DNA of 64,000 nt from Bettongia penicillata ogilbyi (GCA_023548195.1 JAJHZJ010000252.1:875501-939500), one strand, 5' to 3'; shown: positions 23,090 to 38,631, counted from the stretch's first letter. The notes: generated by a model not told the origin, from the letters alone. Translations and numbers: made by a program.

Positions 23090-25515
23090 TGGACACTTTG
23101 CTCTCCCCCTGTTTACTAGGCCAAGAGATCCTCACTCCCAATGCTAGACAGTCCTGTTGCCACTGTAATGTCTGCCTTTGAAATGTACTTCATCCAGTTT
23201 GTTAATCAATCCAGCACCTTTTCATAATCATCTACTAACCTCCATTCTTTTTCAAGGAGATTTGTACTTGACTTAGTCTTCCTCTCCCCCCGAACTCCTG
23301 CCCTCCCACTTAGGAACTTAATATATGTGTTGATTTCCCCTCAGACACCTGGTCCTTCTGTGTTATCAGCCTCTCAAACACCTGGTCCTTCTGTGTCACC
23401 AGCCTCCCATAGCCTCTCCCATTGGCCACACTGAGAAGCGGCCATACCTTGTGTCTGACTATCGCCCACTCTGCTTCCAAGATGCAGAATTCCGGGCATT
23501 CTCCCCTCCATACACGGCCTCACATCCTCCCATCTTTTCTTCTGCTGCAGCCGTCATCCTCACCATCAGCAGCAGTCCCACTTGTTTTCTTCTTTTCCCA
23601 GTCTGTCATCCCTGCTCTGGTCTCCCGTAACAGTCTTCAGTCTCTGGTACAACAGTTCAGTTTCCAGCTGTGCCTTGTCAAATCCCCATTTGCTTCCTTT
23701 GTTACTATTCGTGTACTACTGAACACTCCTACAAAAATCTGTGCATTATCCCCTGTTCTTGTCTCCTTTGTTTCAGTCTCTGACAAAAAGGTAGCTTAGC
23801 CAAGGCTAGACCCATCACTAATGCTCATGTTCCAGTTTCCTTCTTCCTTTTCCAGGAGCTTATTCCCTTGATAATTTTCTCTCTTTACCTTGTCTTCAGT
23901 CTCCCTTTACCAGCAGTTCCTTCTCAGTCACCCACAAACAAATGCAAGTCTCTCCCATCCTTAAAAATCCCTCACTTGAACCTGCCATTGCCTCAATTTA
24001 TTACCATACATCTTTTCTCTCTCCTCATTCACGTGCAATCTGGTTTTTGATCCAAACACTTGAATGAAACTTCTCTCTCCAAAGTTGCCAGTGACCTCTC
24101 AATAATTAAATGCAGTGGCCTTTCTCAAGGCTCATTTGTTTTATCTCGGCAGTTATTTTACATTGTTGGATATCCCTCTCACAACACCTACCTCCTCCCT
24201 TAGCTTCTGGGATACTGATGTCTCTTGGTTCTCCTCCTGCCTGTCTGACCTTTTTCAGGTTTCTTTGCTAGGTCATTATTCTACTAATGATTATTCCACT
24301 AATAATAATATTCTACTATATTATTCTACATCCTGGGACTTCTTTTTTCTTCTATATTCTCCCTCTCAGTGATCTTGTTAGGTCCCTCGGGGTCAATTCT
24401 CTCTTTTCAGATGTCTGCTGGATCTATATCTCCAGCCTTAGTTTCTCTCTGAAGCTCTAGTCCTACATTACTGACTGGCTGCTGGATATCTTTACCTCTA
24501 TGTCCCGTTAACATCAATCAGTCATCTTAAATTCAACATGTCCAAAACAGAATCATTATCTTTCCTAAACCTACTACTTCTCTTGGAAATTTCCCTATTT
24601 CTGTCAAGGGCACCACCATACTTATAGTAAACAAGGTTCACAACTTCAGTGTCATCCATGACCCCTTACTCTTACTTACCCCCATTTCTAAGCAAGTGAC
24701 AGTCCTTGTCACTCCTCAGGTCCACCTCTTCTCTCTATTTACACATCCACCAGCCTGGCTCCGGTCCTTTCATGACCTCTCAGCTAGACTACAGGAGCGG
24801 GTAACCTTCTAACTAGCCTTCTTCCAGTAGTTCCTCTCTCCATTTTACTCTCCACATGGATGCCAAATTGGCATTTCCAAAACACAGATCTAACTGTCAC
24901 TTCTCTACTCAAAAGTCTTCCAGTGTCTTCTAAATCTTCTAGATTTAGATCTAGAAGGGACCTTAGGGTTCATGTAATCTAACTTTCTCATCTTATAATT
25001 GAGGAAACTGAGACCCAATTAAGTGACCTGATCTAGGTCACCAAGGCAGTCAGTGGCAGAGCTTCTCTGTCTCCAGATCCACCTCTTTGGTGGTTACTGA
25101 GTGACACCCTCAGCCCAGCATGGGAAGCCCTTCATAGTCTGGGTCCCTATCTACTTCTCTAGTCTTCCACTTCACACACCTTTCATTCTGATCCCTAGCT
25201 TGCTAGTCATGTCCTGTGCAAGACATTCCACCTCCTTTCTTCATGTTTTTGGATGAGGGGTCCCCCATGCCTGGAATGCAAATCCCCCAGTTACTGCGGG
25301 GCACAGTTCAAGTGCCACATCACTTCAGGAAGTCTTTCCTGAACCCAGTAGTTTCTGGCTTAGTTATTTTGCATAACACTGTATGCTCTGTCATTTATTT
25401 GTGCTTGTATGGTACTGCCTCAGTAGAATGTAAGCCCTTTGAAAGCAAGGAATATTTAGGGGTTTTTTCTTTGTACCCCAGCTTCTAGCAAAGTACCTTG
25501 CACATAATAGGCAAT
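23090..25515 (+). mobile_element. Long L2 LINE 3' portion
   Basis: A pyrimidine-rich 2.4-kb stretch whose successive phrases match the L2 3' part. Examples are 'ttaaattcaacatgtccaaa', 'aacttcagtgtcatccatga', 'cttctctactcaaaagtctt', 'gaagcccttcatagtctggg', 'cccatgcctggaatgcaaat' and 'caggaagtctttcctgaacc'. It ends near 'tagcaaagtaccttgcacat'. A MIR is nested at 24945-25090. A 33-bp tandem duplication lies at 23345-23410. Reading frames of up to 125 codons inside it are not genes. Confidence 0.75.
24945..25090 (+). mobile_element. MIR-like SINE nested in L2
   Basis: 'tagatctagaagggacctta', 'cataattgaggaaactgaga'-type text, 'aagtgacctgatctaggtca' and 'cagtggcagagctt' lie between two L2 segments that otherwise continue each other. 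Confidence 0.7.
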
Positions 25516-26944
25516 TAAAAATGTTTAATTTAGAAAGTTTTGAGCTATTCAGGTATATGATTTATGGCTGATTGAATTGCATTATGAATAAATACTTCTA
25601 TAGAAATTCACCTTCAGGCTCTCAGTCAAGACCATAATTTCCACTTTGCCTCTTTCTATGGAAACATGGAATCTTTTTCATGATGTGTGGGAACTTCTTG
25701 TATTTCAAAACTGAAGTTAGATGTGGGTAGTAAACTAGTAATATTTTGATAAATTCATTATTCTTATGGGTTATCTGCTCCCCTGTAAGGATAACAAATA
25801 CAGTAGCTGGTGAAATCATAGTTATGGAATTGTAGAAATTAGGAATATGTCTGAGTCATAAGTCTGAAGATATTGTCATAGTCATCTGATCTAAATACAA
25901 CTTTCCCAGGAGTGTTTAATAACTTACTAACTGTAGAATGTTGCATACAATGTATTTGAATTCTCAGTGTTAGCATGATAATGTTCTTGTTCCTTTTATA
26001 ATGTTGGTTAACCATTAATCACTTAGTCTTTTGTAATGTTTGGGATTTCCTTTTTTCGCCTTTTTTTTAGTGTAAATTCAGTTTTACTGATAAGAGAATA
26101 AGAGGAAAAAATTCTTAAAATTTGCTTCCTTCAAGCCATAGCCTATAAAACTGATTGAAATTATTTCAGCATTTTCCAAACTTTTTGCAATCCTTCGTAA
26201 GGATGACATTTCCTCACTATGAGTTTTTCTATCTTGAATAAAATCATCAGACTCTAAATTGATTTCCTGCATCTTTCATAGTTGACCTAAGCCACATCCT
26301 TCATTAGATTGCCCATTAGGTTCTTAGACCCAGTGCTTTGCAGAAAGTTCTCAGTATAGGAATGTTAAGATTACCAGATTCTGAGATAAGCCAAATGCAT
26401 TAGATAAGAGCGGAACAGGCTCTGCCACTGTTGTGAAGGAACAGGAGGCCAGAGTAGGACACACTGCCATTCTTTTGGCAGCAGTAGCTAAGGCCTCTTC
26501 GTGGAGGCATTAGACACCACCTAGTACATCCTGTTGGATCCTGCTCTTCTTTGTAGCAGTAGGAATGCCCCTGACCTTACTTTCTAGCAGTTCTAGAGAC
26601 ACTTTAGGGATCATTTTCTTGATCTCTGGGTTTGGTTTCAAATCTGAATATAAAATAAAAACCTGCCTCTCACCTTTACCCTTTCTTCTCACTCTGAGCA
26701 AGGAACTTGACTGTATTTTTAACTGAGATATAAATTGCTGAAAGGCCAGGGAAACTGCCTAAAGAATGTGGTAAAAGTAGAATCAATTCTCCTTATTTAA
26801 GCAGTTGAATTTTTCCTTTGCCACTATCAGTTTGAGATCTGGACATTTTTGTTTTGAAGTATAATTCATATTTTCAGTGACATATAAAGCTCTGTGTTTT
26901 GCTCCTACTGACCTTCAAAAATACTCTTCTCTTTATGTATTATC

Positions 26945-27120
26945 ACACCTTAATAATCCTCAGTAGTTTTACACAATGGAAAGAACACTGCCTTTGGAGT
27001 AAGAGAATCCAAGTTAGAACCCTGACCTGCCATTTTACTGTATAATCTTGGGATAGTCAGCCTCTCTGAGCTGCACTTTCCTCATCTGCATCATGAAGGT
27101 GCTGGACTCAAAAGATACAA
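26945..27120 (+). mobile_element. tRNA-derived SINE, diverged
   Basis: 'tacacaatggaaagaacact', 'gcctttggagtaagagaatc', 'caagttagaaccctgacctg' and 'ctttcctcatctgcatcatg' follow the SINE body. It lies 0.8 kb upstream of the next exon. Confidence 0.7.
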
Positions 27121-27469
27121 CCACCTCTACTAGCTTGAAATTTAGCATTTTGTAATGATATAACGCGAGCTGTATAAAGCTACAGAAAACTGAGAGAGTG
27201 GCATTTTCCCCAGAAAGCCTTTGTCCATGAAATTGTATCTTTTCCCCATTGGGCATCACTTTGCTTTGCTGACTTTCACAAAGCCTGCTTTTTCCTTTCT
27301 TGTGTCCTAGAATTAGGAAAGCTGGTTGGAATCCCAGCTCTCCTACATGTCTTAGGACATAAAATCAAGTCCCAGCTTCTCGAACTTCTACAAACGAGTC
27401 CTAGATTCATGCAGTGCACCTTCCATGTAGTTGTTTAATAAATGTTTATTGATTTGGAATGAATCGTAG

Positions 27470-27625
27470 AGTTGTAGATTTGTTGTTGAAAGGAACCTAC
27501 TGAACAAGTCCCCTGTCTTACAGGTAAGGAAACTAAAGGTCCAACAACGATTGAACTACCTGTCTCCCAGGGTTGTTGTGAGGAAGCTCTTTATAGACCT
27601 TAAAGCACTGTATAAAAGGGAGATA
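27470..27625 (+). mobile_element. MIR-like SINE fragment
   Basis: 'gaaaggaacctactgaacaa', 'cttacaggtaaggaaactaa' and 'cagggttgttgtgaggaagc' then 'agcactgtataaa' match MIR-type SINE text. An L2-like tail precedes it near 27430. Confidence 0.55.
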
Positions 27626-27883
27626 GTAGTGTTATTATTAGCAAATAACCTTTTCTGGTAGGGTGTACTTTTAGTACTGTTTTTACATGCAATGATATTT
27701 TAAGATCTTTGGGCTTTCTATGTACTTAGGTTAATGGACTGATTCTTATACTTAAACCATTTTACTCACACTTGATGTTTAATATACTATATAGTAATTA
27801 TCTGAATTTTCTAATCCAGTTTTTTAATTACAACCAATTATTAGTTTAAGAATGTCTTTTCTGTAAGAAATAACTTATCTTGA

Positions 27884-28027
<144 letters not shown>

Positions 28028-29170
28028 TAAGTTTTTCTTGTCTTGACTCAGTTTATAATTGTGCCTGTTATGTGAAATAAGTGATTTTTAAAGACTAGAT
28101 CAAATTTTCTACTTCTACAGTGTTTTTAATTTTCTTTTAGTAGTCTTTTGCCCTAGTAAATAATAAATTTTGGTTTTAATTAACAGAAGAATAAATTTTG
28201 CTCTAATTGTAGTCTGCCTTGATTTTTACTTCAACATTCCATTTATGCCATAGTTAATGGAAGATCTTTTGTGTCAAGTAATGAATTCCCTTATTGCACC
28301 ATCTCTCATTCTCTGACATTGCTGTGCTATGAGCCATAGTCAGCCTTTGAGAATCCGTTGTCCCCTCCATGCCACAGGGATGGACTGGGGTGGGGCCTTG
28401 TACGTAACAGTCCAAGGATGAAAAGTGGCAGTGATACAAGAGCTCTGCCCGAAGCACATTCCTATGCACATTACTCGGCATGTGTTTATGAAGTGGTTGA
28501 AGTGTGGTGAGACCAACCATTTCAGCAGTGAGCGCCTGCTACATGCAGGGTATTGTGCCGGACCTCGTGAGGCTCAGCACCTGCTGGGGCGGGAAGGTCA
28601 ACATGCTAGATGACCTCAGAGCCTCTTCCAGCTCCAAGTCTACGATGCTGTGAGCCTTCACATATCTTGCAGTATAATAGGAGAGATCAGACACACACAA
28701 AAATAATCATATGGAATGATCGTGATGAAGCAGTAAAGGAGGTGAAAAGAGAATTATCAGCTTTTGTTAAGGAACATTTGGCAAGCAGAGTAACAAAGTT
28801 AAAATTGCCCCCACCATGTCCAGCCTCCTACATAGACGCTGCCTTCTTCGTGGTCTGGGCCATACTGTGGCTTTTGTCTCCTCCGCAGTGCTAAGCCATT
28901 GTTAATATTGTAGAAAAACATAAAAGCCACAAGTTGCAGTTGTGCAGAAGGAGAATTTCCTTCAGTCCGAGAACTTAACCTTTTGGCAGTAAATCCAAAA
29001 AAAGAAAAAAAAAAGACTGTAGACTGATAGAAGAAAGATAGGGGATGAAGCCACTGAGTGCTGCATTATGACCTTCTTTCTTCTGTGTGCTCATTCAGGC
29101 CCGTCAGAGATCACTGAACAGGTGGAATCTATTTTTTTTTAAGTATGTGGCCTCATAGGAGAAAGTGGTA

Positions 29171-29420
29171 TTGTGTTGTTCAGTTGTGTCGGACTCTTCA
29201 TGACCCATTTTGGGGTTTTCTTGGCAAAGGTACTGGAGAGTTTTCGCATTTCCTTCTTCAGGTCATTTTACAGATGAAGAACTGATGCAAGTAGGGTTTA
29301 GTGATCCGCCCAGAGTCACCAAGGTAGGCAGCATCTGAGGCCAGATTTGCACTCAGGAAGTCGAGTCTCCTGACTCCAAGCCCAGTGCTCTCTCCATCTG
29401 CATCACCTAGCCGTCTTCGC
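29171..29420 (-). mobile_element. Marsupial tRNA-derived SINE, reversed, near full length
   Basis: Read on +, 'tgttgttcagttgtgtcgga', 'cccattttggggttttcttg', 'gcaaaggtactggagagttt', 'tcattttacagatgaagaac' and 'ccaagcccagtgctctctcc' is the complement of the long-form SINE from tail to head. Confidence 0.88.
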
Positions 29421-31325
29421 AAAAGAAGAGTACAAAGAGCCATTTCCAACACGCAAGGAAAGAGGACATTGAACCATAGCAGGTCTTCTTGACTGCAGCT
29501 ATATAATGAGAGCTTCCAGTCGTCTTTAATTCTTAGATATAGAAGAGGTCAGGTGTGTCCCCTTTTTTCTGAGACAAAGCTCTAAAACTCCCTGGCTTGA
29601 CATGTGATGCTATATATGCCAATTATTTTAAATTAATAAATCAGTGAAATGCTTGGCGGATTTTTATTCATTTCACTATTTTATGGTAGTCTTATAAGTC
29701 CGTTTCTCTTCTTTCTTACTAGAACTTCCAGTTTTAGTATTCAGTAGCAATCATGGGATATTCTCACATTTAGGTTGTTACAGAGGTTTTGAGGCCAAAC
29801 CTTTGGAAATTTTGAATTTCTATAATTTTTTTCATGTTAGTATAAAGACTCATTTTTGAAAATCTGGAGATGAGTAAGTTAAAACAAAGTTTTAAGCAGT
29901 TACATGTCCAATGAAAGCACTCGAGTAAGGTGTCATCACCTTTGAAATTTTGAAAATTTTTCTATATCTTAACACTACTACAGACCTGCTTTACTCTGCT
30001 GTAATCAGAACAACTCCCAGAGACAAGCTGTACATAGTACCTGATACTAAACTTGTTAACTCAAAAGTACAGGATCATTTTTTCCATTCTTTCAGTTGCT
30101 CCTAAGTTCATTCTGACCTCTAATCTCACTTTTATATTATGTAAGAAACTGCAAGAACTAATTGGCTGAATTTGTGTCAGTTTTTTTTTTAAAGCAAAAG
30201 ATAATTTAGTGCTAGTATCTCTAGCCTATGTTCCTTGAAGAGAAACCATATAACAGGTGAAAATAGATGTTTTTCATCTCAGCATCAACATTCATTGCTA
30301 TTTAATAGTTTTTGCTAAAGAGACTCCCGAAAGAAAAAGAAAACCTGTATAATTTCAGTAGCATCAGACTATAGAAGATTTAGTACTCCAGTGATCTGAC
30401 ACTTTTTTTAGATCAGAATTCTAGCAGCTCCCATTCAATCAACAAGCATTGATTAAGTCTCTGCAATGGGCCAGATACTGTGCTAGGCACTGGGGTTAAA
30501 AAGACGGAAGCAAAATAGTCTCTGTCCTCAGAAAACTTGCGTTTTATCAGGGTAATGCTATTTCTGTATGTAGAGAGGTTTGCCTTTGCAAGAAGGGCCA
30601 CCTCTTCTTGCGAGACAGGGGTAAAGGAGGAGAGTACTAGAAGGCATCTAGGTGACGGGAGATGAGGAAGAAGAGGTACCTGTTGGTGAATGAGTGCAAT
30701 ATGAGGCAGGATTGAGAGAGGAGTGTTGGGAGATTTGGAAAAGATGCTGTGGTGAGTGGGATAATGTTGATTAGGAAGAGATAAGGATAAGATTACGTAA
30801 CAAATTTATAGTGGACTGATTTGGCCCAGTTTCATGATTTTTCTCTAGCTTTGTTCAGCAGTCTGTGAATTGTAGCCAAGACAGCAGATGGTGGGCGTAA
30901 GTAATCCAAGGCTAAGGCAAGATCAGTAATGGGATATGGGGGCAAGGGACTCCAGAGAAGAGGATAGTGTAGGGTTAAATTGGTTCACCGAGGGATCAGG
31001 ATCGGGAAAGGAGAAGAATGTAGCCAGTTCTTTCCAGTGGTGATGGCCTAGGGAAGAATAGAGGGGATGAAGAACTGGAAATTGCAGTAGAGGATGAAGA
31101 ATCAGATTTATGGATTGTGATTAAATTAAGGAATTTCAGAGTTCATGAATGTGGAAATGGAGCACTTTGTAAGTAAAGGCTAGACACAGAATATGACTGT
31201 ACCTGAGTTGGGCTGGGGGAGTAGGTCATGGGAAATGAGTACATTGAGGAGGTCAGGGTATTTGAGGGAATATCAGTGTGTATGTTGGAAGTACCCTGGT
31301 GTGAGGATAGGAGTTGTGGGGGAAT

Positions 31326-31339
31326 GGGGGGGGGGGGGG
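31326..31339. repeat. Poly-G run (14)
   Basis: Fourteen consecutive G on the + strand within purine-rich DNA. Confidence 0.95.
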
Positions 31340-32169
31340 CGGAGAAAATTGCTCTAAGCCAGGCATTGAATTCACTGAGAAAGGAAGGAGAATATACTGG
31401 AGACTGGTAGACAGTAGTTACCAGAATTCTAATTGAATAGTAGATATGGATTGAGTATTTTCCAAGGAAGAGAAGTTCTTGAGTGAGAGTGGTAGAGGGA
31501 GAGAGATCCTGAACATGGCAATGGGGATTACAGAGTATTCCAACTTATCCACCACAACAAATGGGTCAGTGTGCACGTAAAAGTACAACCAGTCCTAGAA
31601 AGAGTGGCTGCAGTTATCATCACAGAGCCAGGTTTCAGGCAAGTAAGAAGATGGCGTGAGAAAGGAAAAGATTTAAGGTGAAAGCTAGTTTATTACCTAT
31701 GGAACAGGTGTTCCAGAGAGCACAGTGGAAGAGGTGGGTAGCATTAGGGTGGGGAGTTGGTGGGATGGCTTGAGAAGGATGGAAATTAGGGTGTCTCTAG
31801 TAAGTGATGGAAAACAGGGTTTGAACAGTGGCAACCAGAAGTTCAGAATTGTCAGGATAAGAAGCTGATAAGTAATAGTAGCACAATGAAGGTTTTGAAA
31901 TGACAATTGGGAGCAAGGCTTTGGCCGACTTTCAGCTCATTTTAGGGTGGGATAGTGATGATGGAAGATATTAATGTGTAAGAAGAAGTAGCCAGCTCTG
32001 AAGAAAGTGGCAAAGAATGAGGTATCTTTTGACGAAAGCAAGATTTCCGTGAGCATAACAAATTAAGAAAAGTATGATTAAAAAATAAGAGTTCTGGGAT
32101 GAATGGCAATTCTTTAGTGATAGGATCAGAGGTTACAGGAGAATAGGAGGTTTAAGGTGACCAGGGATT

Positions 32170-32182
32170 GGGGGGGGGGGGG
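32170..32182. repeat. Poly-G run (13)
   Basis: Thirteen consecutive G on the + strand, 0.83 kb from a similar run of 14. Confidence 0.95.
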
Positions 32183-32574
32183 CAGGGAACTGCTGGATAG
32201 AAATATGGGAGAGGGTGTTTGAGCTCCACAGAGAGGTTAATTACCTGATTGAGCATTTATTATGTACAGAGTACTGTACTAAGTGGTAGAAATACAAATA
32301 AGAAAAGTAAACCAGTCTCACTTTATCACGGTGAAGGCAACACACCTGTGGAAGGTTTCACCTGCAAATCAGATGGAAAGATCTAGTGGTTCTTAGGATA
32401 CAGGGCAAAGCATATGTTAATGCCTTTTCTGAATATCATTATCATGTCACCAGATTATTTGATTAAACAATACTTTAATGCTAAATGACAAAGTTGACTA
32501 AACTTTGGTTTGCTTTCAACAGTCTATAAATACATATTTCTTACCTTAGTATTTTCTACACCCAGTTTTTTAAA

Positions 32575-32830
32575 CTGAATCTATTATTTCGTTGGCATGG
32601 GTAACTGCCATTAACAAAACTTCCTCTACCAATGCAAATCAGCACTGCTCTGCAACCTGTAGTTTTAAACTTAGTTGCCTGGGGTGACACAAGGTAAACA
32701 ATGGTTTGTCCAAAGTCCCCCAGCCAATATGTGTCACAGGCCCAGTTCAAACTTATGTCTCCTTGACTTCAGTGCTGACTAGTTCCTGTTGTCACAGTGC
32801 CTCTCATTGTGCTAGAGACAAATTGGAGTC
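32575..32830 (+). mobile_element. MIR-like SINE
   Basis: 'ctgctctgcaacctgtagtt', 'tttgtccaaagtcccccagc', 'caatatgtgtcacaggccca' and 'cttatgtctccttgacttca' fit a MIR-type SINE of marsupials, diverged. Confidence 0.55.
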
Positions 32831-32884
32831 TCTTTCTAAAATAATTTCCTTTAGTATTTTGGTGTTTTCATTTTCTTTATTTGA

Positions 32885-33052
<168 letters not shown>

Positions 33053-33434
33053 TAGCTAGCAGTTCTAAGATTGGGGCAGGGAGGTGGGGAGGTTATTTTC
33101 AAGTTCATAAAATCATGTATTTTCTTTTAGCTTTATCAGTGTGGACTTTGACTTTCATATCAGCAGATACTTGATAAACGGTTCTCATTTAAGAGAATGT
33201 AGAAACATTTATTCTTCCTGAACATTTTTGTCTTGGATACTCTCTGTACATCCTTGTTTTACCAAACAAAAATATAAAGCCCACTTTGCCAGTGTGTTGT
33301 ACTTGTCAGTTACTTATTGTGCTCCGTTTTCCTGCCACCAACATTGTAGAAAATCTCCTTTACGATTATCTAGATTGATGATTATGGCCAGGCCAAGAGA
33401 AGACCTTATCACATCCTGCCTGAACTAACAGCGT

Positions 33435-33990
33435 AGCTTTTTGGTTGGTCTCCCCACCACCCCGCTGCCAAAGTGATTTTCCTAAAGCCCTTGCTCAGCA
33501 AAGTCCGCTGGCTCCCTACTATTGCCTAGATCAGGTATCAAGTACTCTAGTTAGCATTTAAAGTCCTTCACAGCCTAGCGCCTTCCTGCCTTTCCAGTCT
33601 TCTTACATTTTAGTCCCCTTCTTGTACACTGCCCTGGTCCATTTACTCTCCAGCTCACACCAGGGCCTTTCCCCTGCTTGTCTTCCTTGCCTGGAATGCT
33701 CTTCCTTCTTACTTGCACCTCCTGCCTTCCTTCAGTACTCTGTTCAAATCCCTTCTAAAGAGGGCCTTGCCAGCCCCCTTTCCACCTCTCCCACTATCAT
33801 CCCTCCCTCTTTCCTCTGAGATTACCTTCAGTTTTCCCTGTATATATCTCATGTCTAGAGCTATGACATGCTGTCTTCTGATGTTGGCTTCTTAAGTGCA
33901 GGAAGTTTGTTTTTACCTTTTTCTTTGTATTCCCACTGCTTAGCACAGTGCCTGGTACGTAGTAAATGTTTAATAAATGCTGGTTGACTG
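33435..33990 (+). mobile_element. L2 LINE 3' end
   Basis: 'aaagtgattttcctaaagcc', 'gtccgctggctccctactat', 'agtccttcacagcctagcgc', 'cagggcctttcccctgcttg', 'gcctggaatgctcttccttc' and 'gcttagcacagtgcctggta' then 'gtttaataaatgctggttga' is the ordered L2 end. It is among the best preserved copies here. Confidence 0.85.
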
Positions 33991-34349
33991 AGTGCATGTT
34001 GGTTATAATCAGCTGCATCATCCACAGCAAGAAGTTTGTTTATTCTGTGAGACGGTGGGCATAAGGTAAACTTCCTTTTTAGCCATTCATACTCCAAGTT
34101 TATGAGGGAGAAAGAGACAAATTGCTTCCCAGATCAGTTTCTTTAAAAACTATCAAGTGACCTTATCTTTAAAAATGTTAATACTAGCAAGCATCTGTAG
34201 CAGATTAGATCTGGTGTTTTGGATCATTTCTGTAAAATTAGTTAAGAATGTAACCTCCTATTATATCATTTTCCCTGAAGAAATCAATTTTTAGTTAGAT
34301 CATTTGAGGACCTTTTCCTAGAAACTAACTGACTGTGAACTGAAGAACT

Positions 34350-34351
<2 letters not shown>

Positions 34352-34440
<89 letters not shown>
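34352..34440. repeat. (CT)n microsatellite, 89 bp
   Basis: An uninterrupted CT run of about 44 units. The reverse strand reads as a spurious Arg-Glu repeat protein. Confidence 0.97.
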
Positions 34441-34445
<5 letters not shown>

Positions 34446-34610
34446 AACCTTAGTTTTTATATTCATAGGATACAATGTAAACTAAAATTTTTTACCATTT
34501 CATTTTTTATTATAGAATGAATGCAATGTCTGTGCTGAGGCCTTCATTGACTGTCTCACAAATGTTAAGTAGTTTTTTAGAATGGTTCTTTTCCTGCAAC
34601 ATTTATTTGA

Positions 34611-37169
<2,559 letters not shown>

Positions 37170-37238
37170 AGAGAGTCCCCCTCTACCTCCAGACAGTCCC
37201 CAGCTAATGGTCATAGCAGCACCAACAATTCTGTTTCG
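37170..37238 (+). CDS. CASK: CASK exon: Ser-rich PDZ-SH3 linker, likely cassette
   Basis: It encodes 23 residues in phase 0 (RESPSTSRQSPANGHSSTNN, then SVS), human positions 580-602 as I recall. It is serine- and asparagine-rich and unstructured-looking, with several Ser-Pro sites. Human isoforms lacking this block are known to me from protein annotation, and skipping keeps the frame. The second residue is Glu where I recall human Asp (D581E). The acceptor is tatttcag|AGA and the donor is TCG|gtaaga. Confidence 0.97.
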
Positions 37239-38631
37239 GTAAGACCTCTAGTTACACACAGCCAAAGTGTGAACGTTTTGTTGGTGCTCACCTGCTCACT
37301 GTTCTGGTCATATGTGTTCAGTGGGAATATTGTCCTTCTGCTAATGTACAAGGGCCACGACAACTGCAACATGGTTTGTTCCTGGAAAATATTTCATCAT
37401 TTTCTTCTCACTAAAAAAGACTGTAATGAACTAAATTCAAAGAACTGTAATGCACCCCAGTTGTAGACATTCCAAAAATGTTCCCAGCCTACCCCGTGGT
37501 ATTATTTTTCTGAAAACTAAGCAAAGACTTTTTTATTTTTTTCATTTTTTTTAAACAAGTAAAAAAAAAGTACGTTGCAGAGCAGACATTTTTGGGTGTT
37601 CTCATATTTTGAAGTTTTATGCTTGGAAAGATAATTCCCAGTGTGTATTAGTTTCCGCTATCTAAGTTTACGAATTGGTGTGCCCTCTGCTGCTGTGATA
37701 CGTGCACAGTTTTTGTGAACTCTCAGCCTTGCCTGGATATGAAAAGCAGAAGGAGTTGGCTTCAGATTGCACTATAAGCCAAGCTATCATCACATCTTTA
37801 ACACAAAGTACTTTATATTCCATGTGAACTTGGGGAACAGAGATGCTATATGGAGATTTTAGTGTTTCTTTAAAAAAAAAAAGCTGTCCTAAAATTTGGA
37901 GTGGTTTTTATTAAGTACTTTAAGGTATGCAGTCATTTTAGGTGGCAGTACACACCTTATATAATAGTGTTGTTGCTACCATTCACCTGATTCTGAATAC
38001 TTAGCACCCTGATAATGCAGTTTAAATGTCCTCAGATATGTCAACAGCTATTTGCAAATAGCATGTAAAAATAACAATTTAAAAATAGTCTCAGTTGCAT
38101 GGTACTCATATTAAGGCATTGTGAAAAAAAGAGAATTATAGAGAATAATTAAAATTTTGTCAACTGTTTTTGAACTTCCAAAATATCCAGTAATTTATGG
38201 CTCGTTTAATATTTAATACATTTCGGATTGTAAAAATTAATATAGATAATGAATTTTCTTAAAACCCAATACATTACCATTACTGAGTTGAAAAGGGCAA
38301 TAATCTTTTCTTTTATTTCTTATTTTTTAATTTTTATCCAAAGCGGGGAGGTGGAATTTCAGTTGCAGGTGCTTTTGTGTTGAAGATGCTGAATTTTTCC
38401 TAAAAGCACATTTTCTGTCTGCTTAAATTTACCTGCTTTCTTCAAGCTTGCTGCTAAATGGCCTGGGTTTTATTTCTTCATTAAATAAAGTGTTTCTGAG
38501 AAATACTTCATATTTAAAATATAAATCTGGCTTGTGTTTTACCATTTTATAACTAACAGAACACACAAATTGCCTTGTGCTCTTGAAAAGTAAAATGAAA
38601 AATTTTCACCTGGGTTGGCTTTATTCTACAG
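37239..38631 (+). other. CASK: CASK intron (1.4 kb)
   Basis: AT-rich and free of elements I can name. GCATG occurs at 38061 and TGCATG at 38096-38101, 0.5 kb before the 36-nt exon. These are candidate RBFOX sites. It ends ttattctacag at 38631. Confidence 0.75.
38096..38101 (+). promoter_or_regulatory. Candidate RBFOX splicing motif (TGCATG)
   Basis: An exact TGCATG with a GCATG 35 nt upstream, about 530 nt before the 36-nt exon. RBFOX proteins bind UGCAUG. Upstream sites commonly favour skipping. A six-base motif is expected by chance about once in 4 kb, so support is weak. Confidence 0.3.

Larger units (their letters stand above)
30425..32220 (-). mobile_element. L2 LINE, reversed, with endonuclease remnant
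   Basis: The left edge is the complement of the L2 3' end ('agcattgattaagtctctgc', 'cagatactgtgctaggcact'). The long purine-rich block to its right, read on the minus strand near 31.63-31.69 kb, gives NKLAFTLNLFLSH. That fits the start of the L2 endonuclease region, followed by a broken stretch. About 1 kb between the 3' end and the endonuclease is too short for a full element, so it is internally deleted. A further reversed L2 tail lies at about 32240-32320. Confidence 0.55.

Noticed and set aside
23422..23799. 125-codon frame, possible gene
   Set aside because: Lies within L2-type pyrimidine-rich DNA; no domain or splice context.
34284..34475. Arg-Glu repeat protein frame on the minus strand
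   Set aside because: Direct translation of the CT microsatellite.
37239..37470. Extra coding exon after 37238 (open frame 37269-37466)
   Set aside because: Not part of known CASK; no good acceptor-donor pair in frame; likely only intron sequence.
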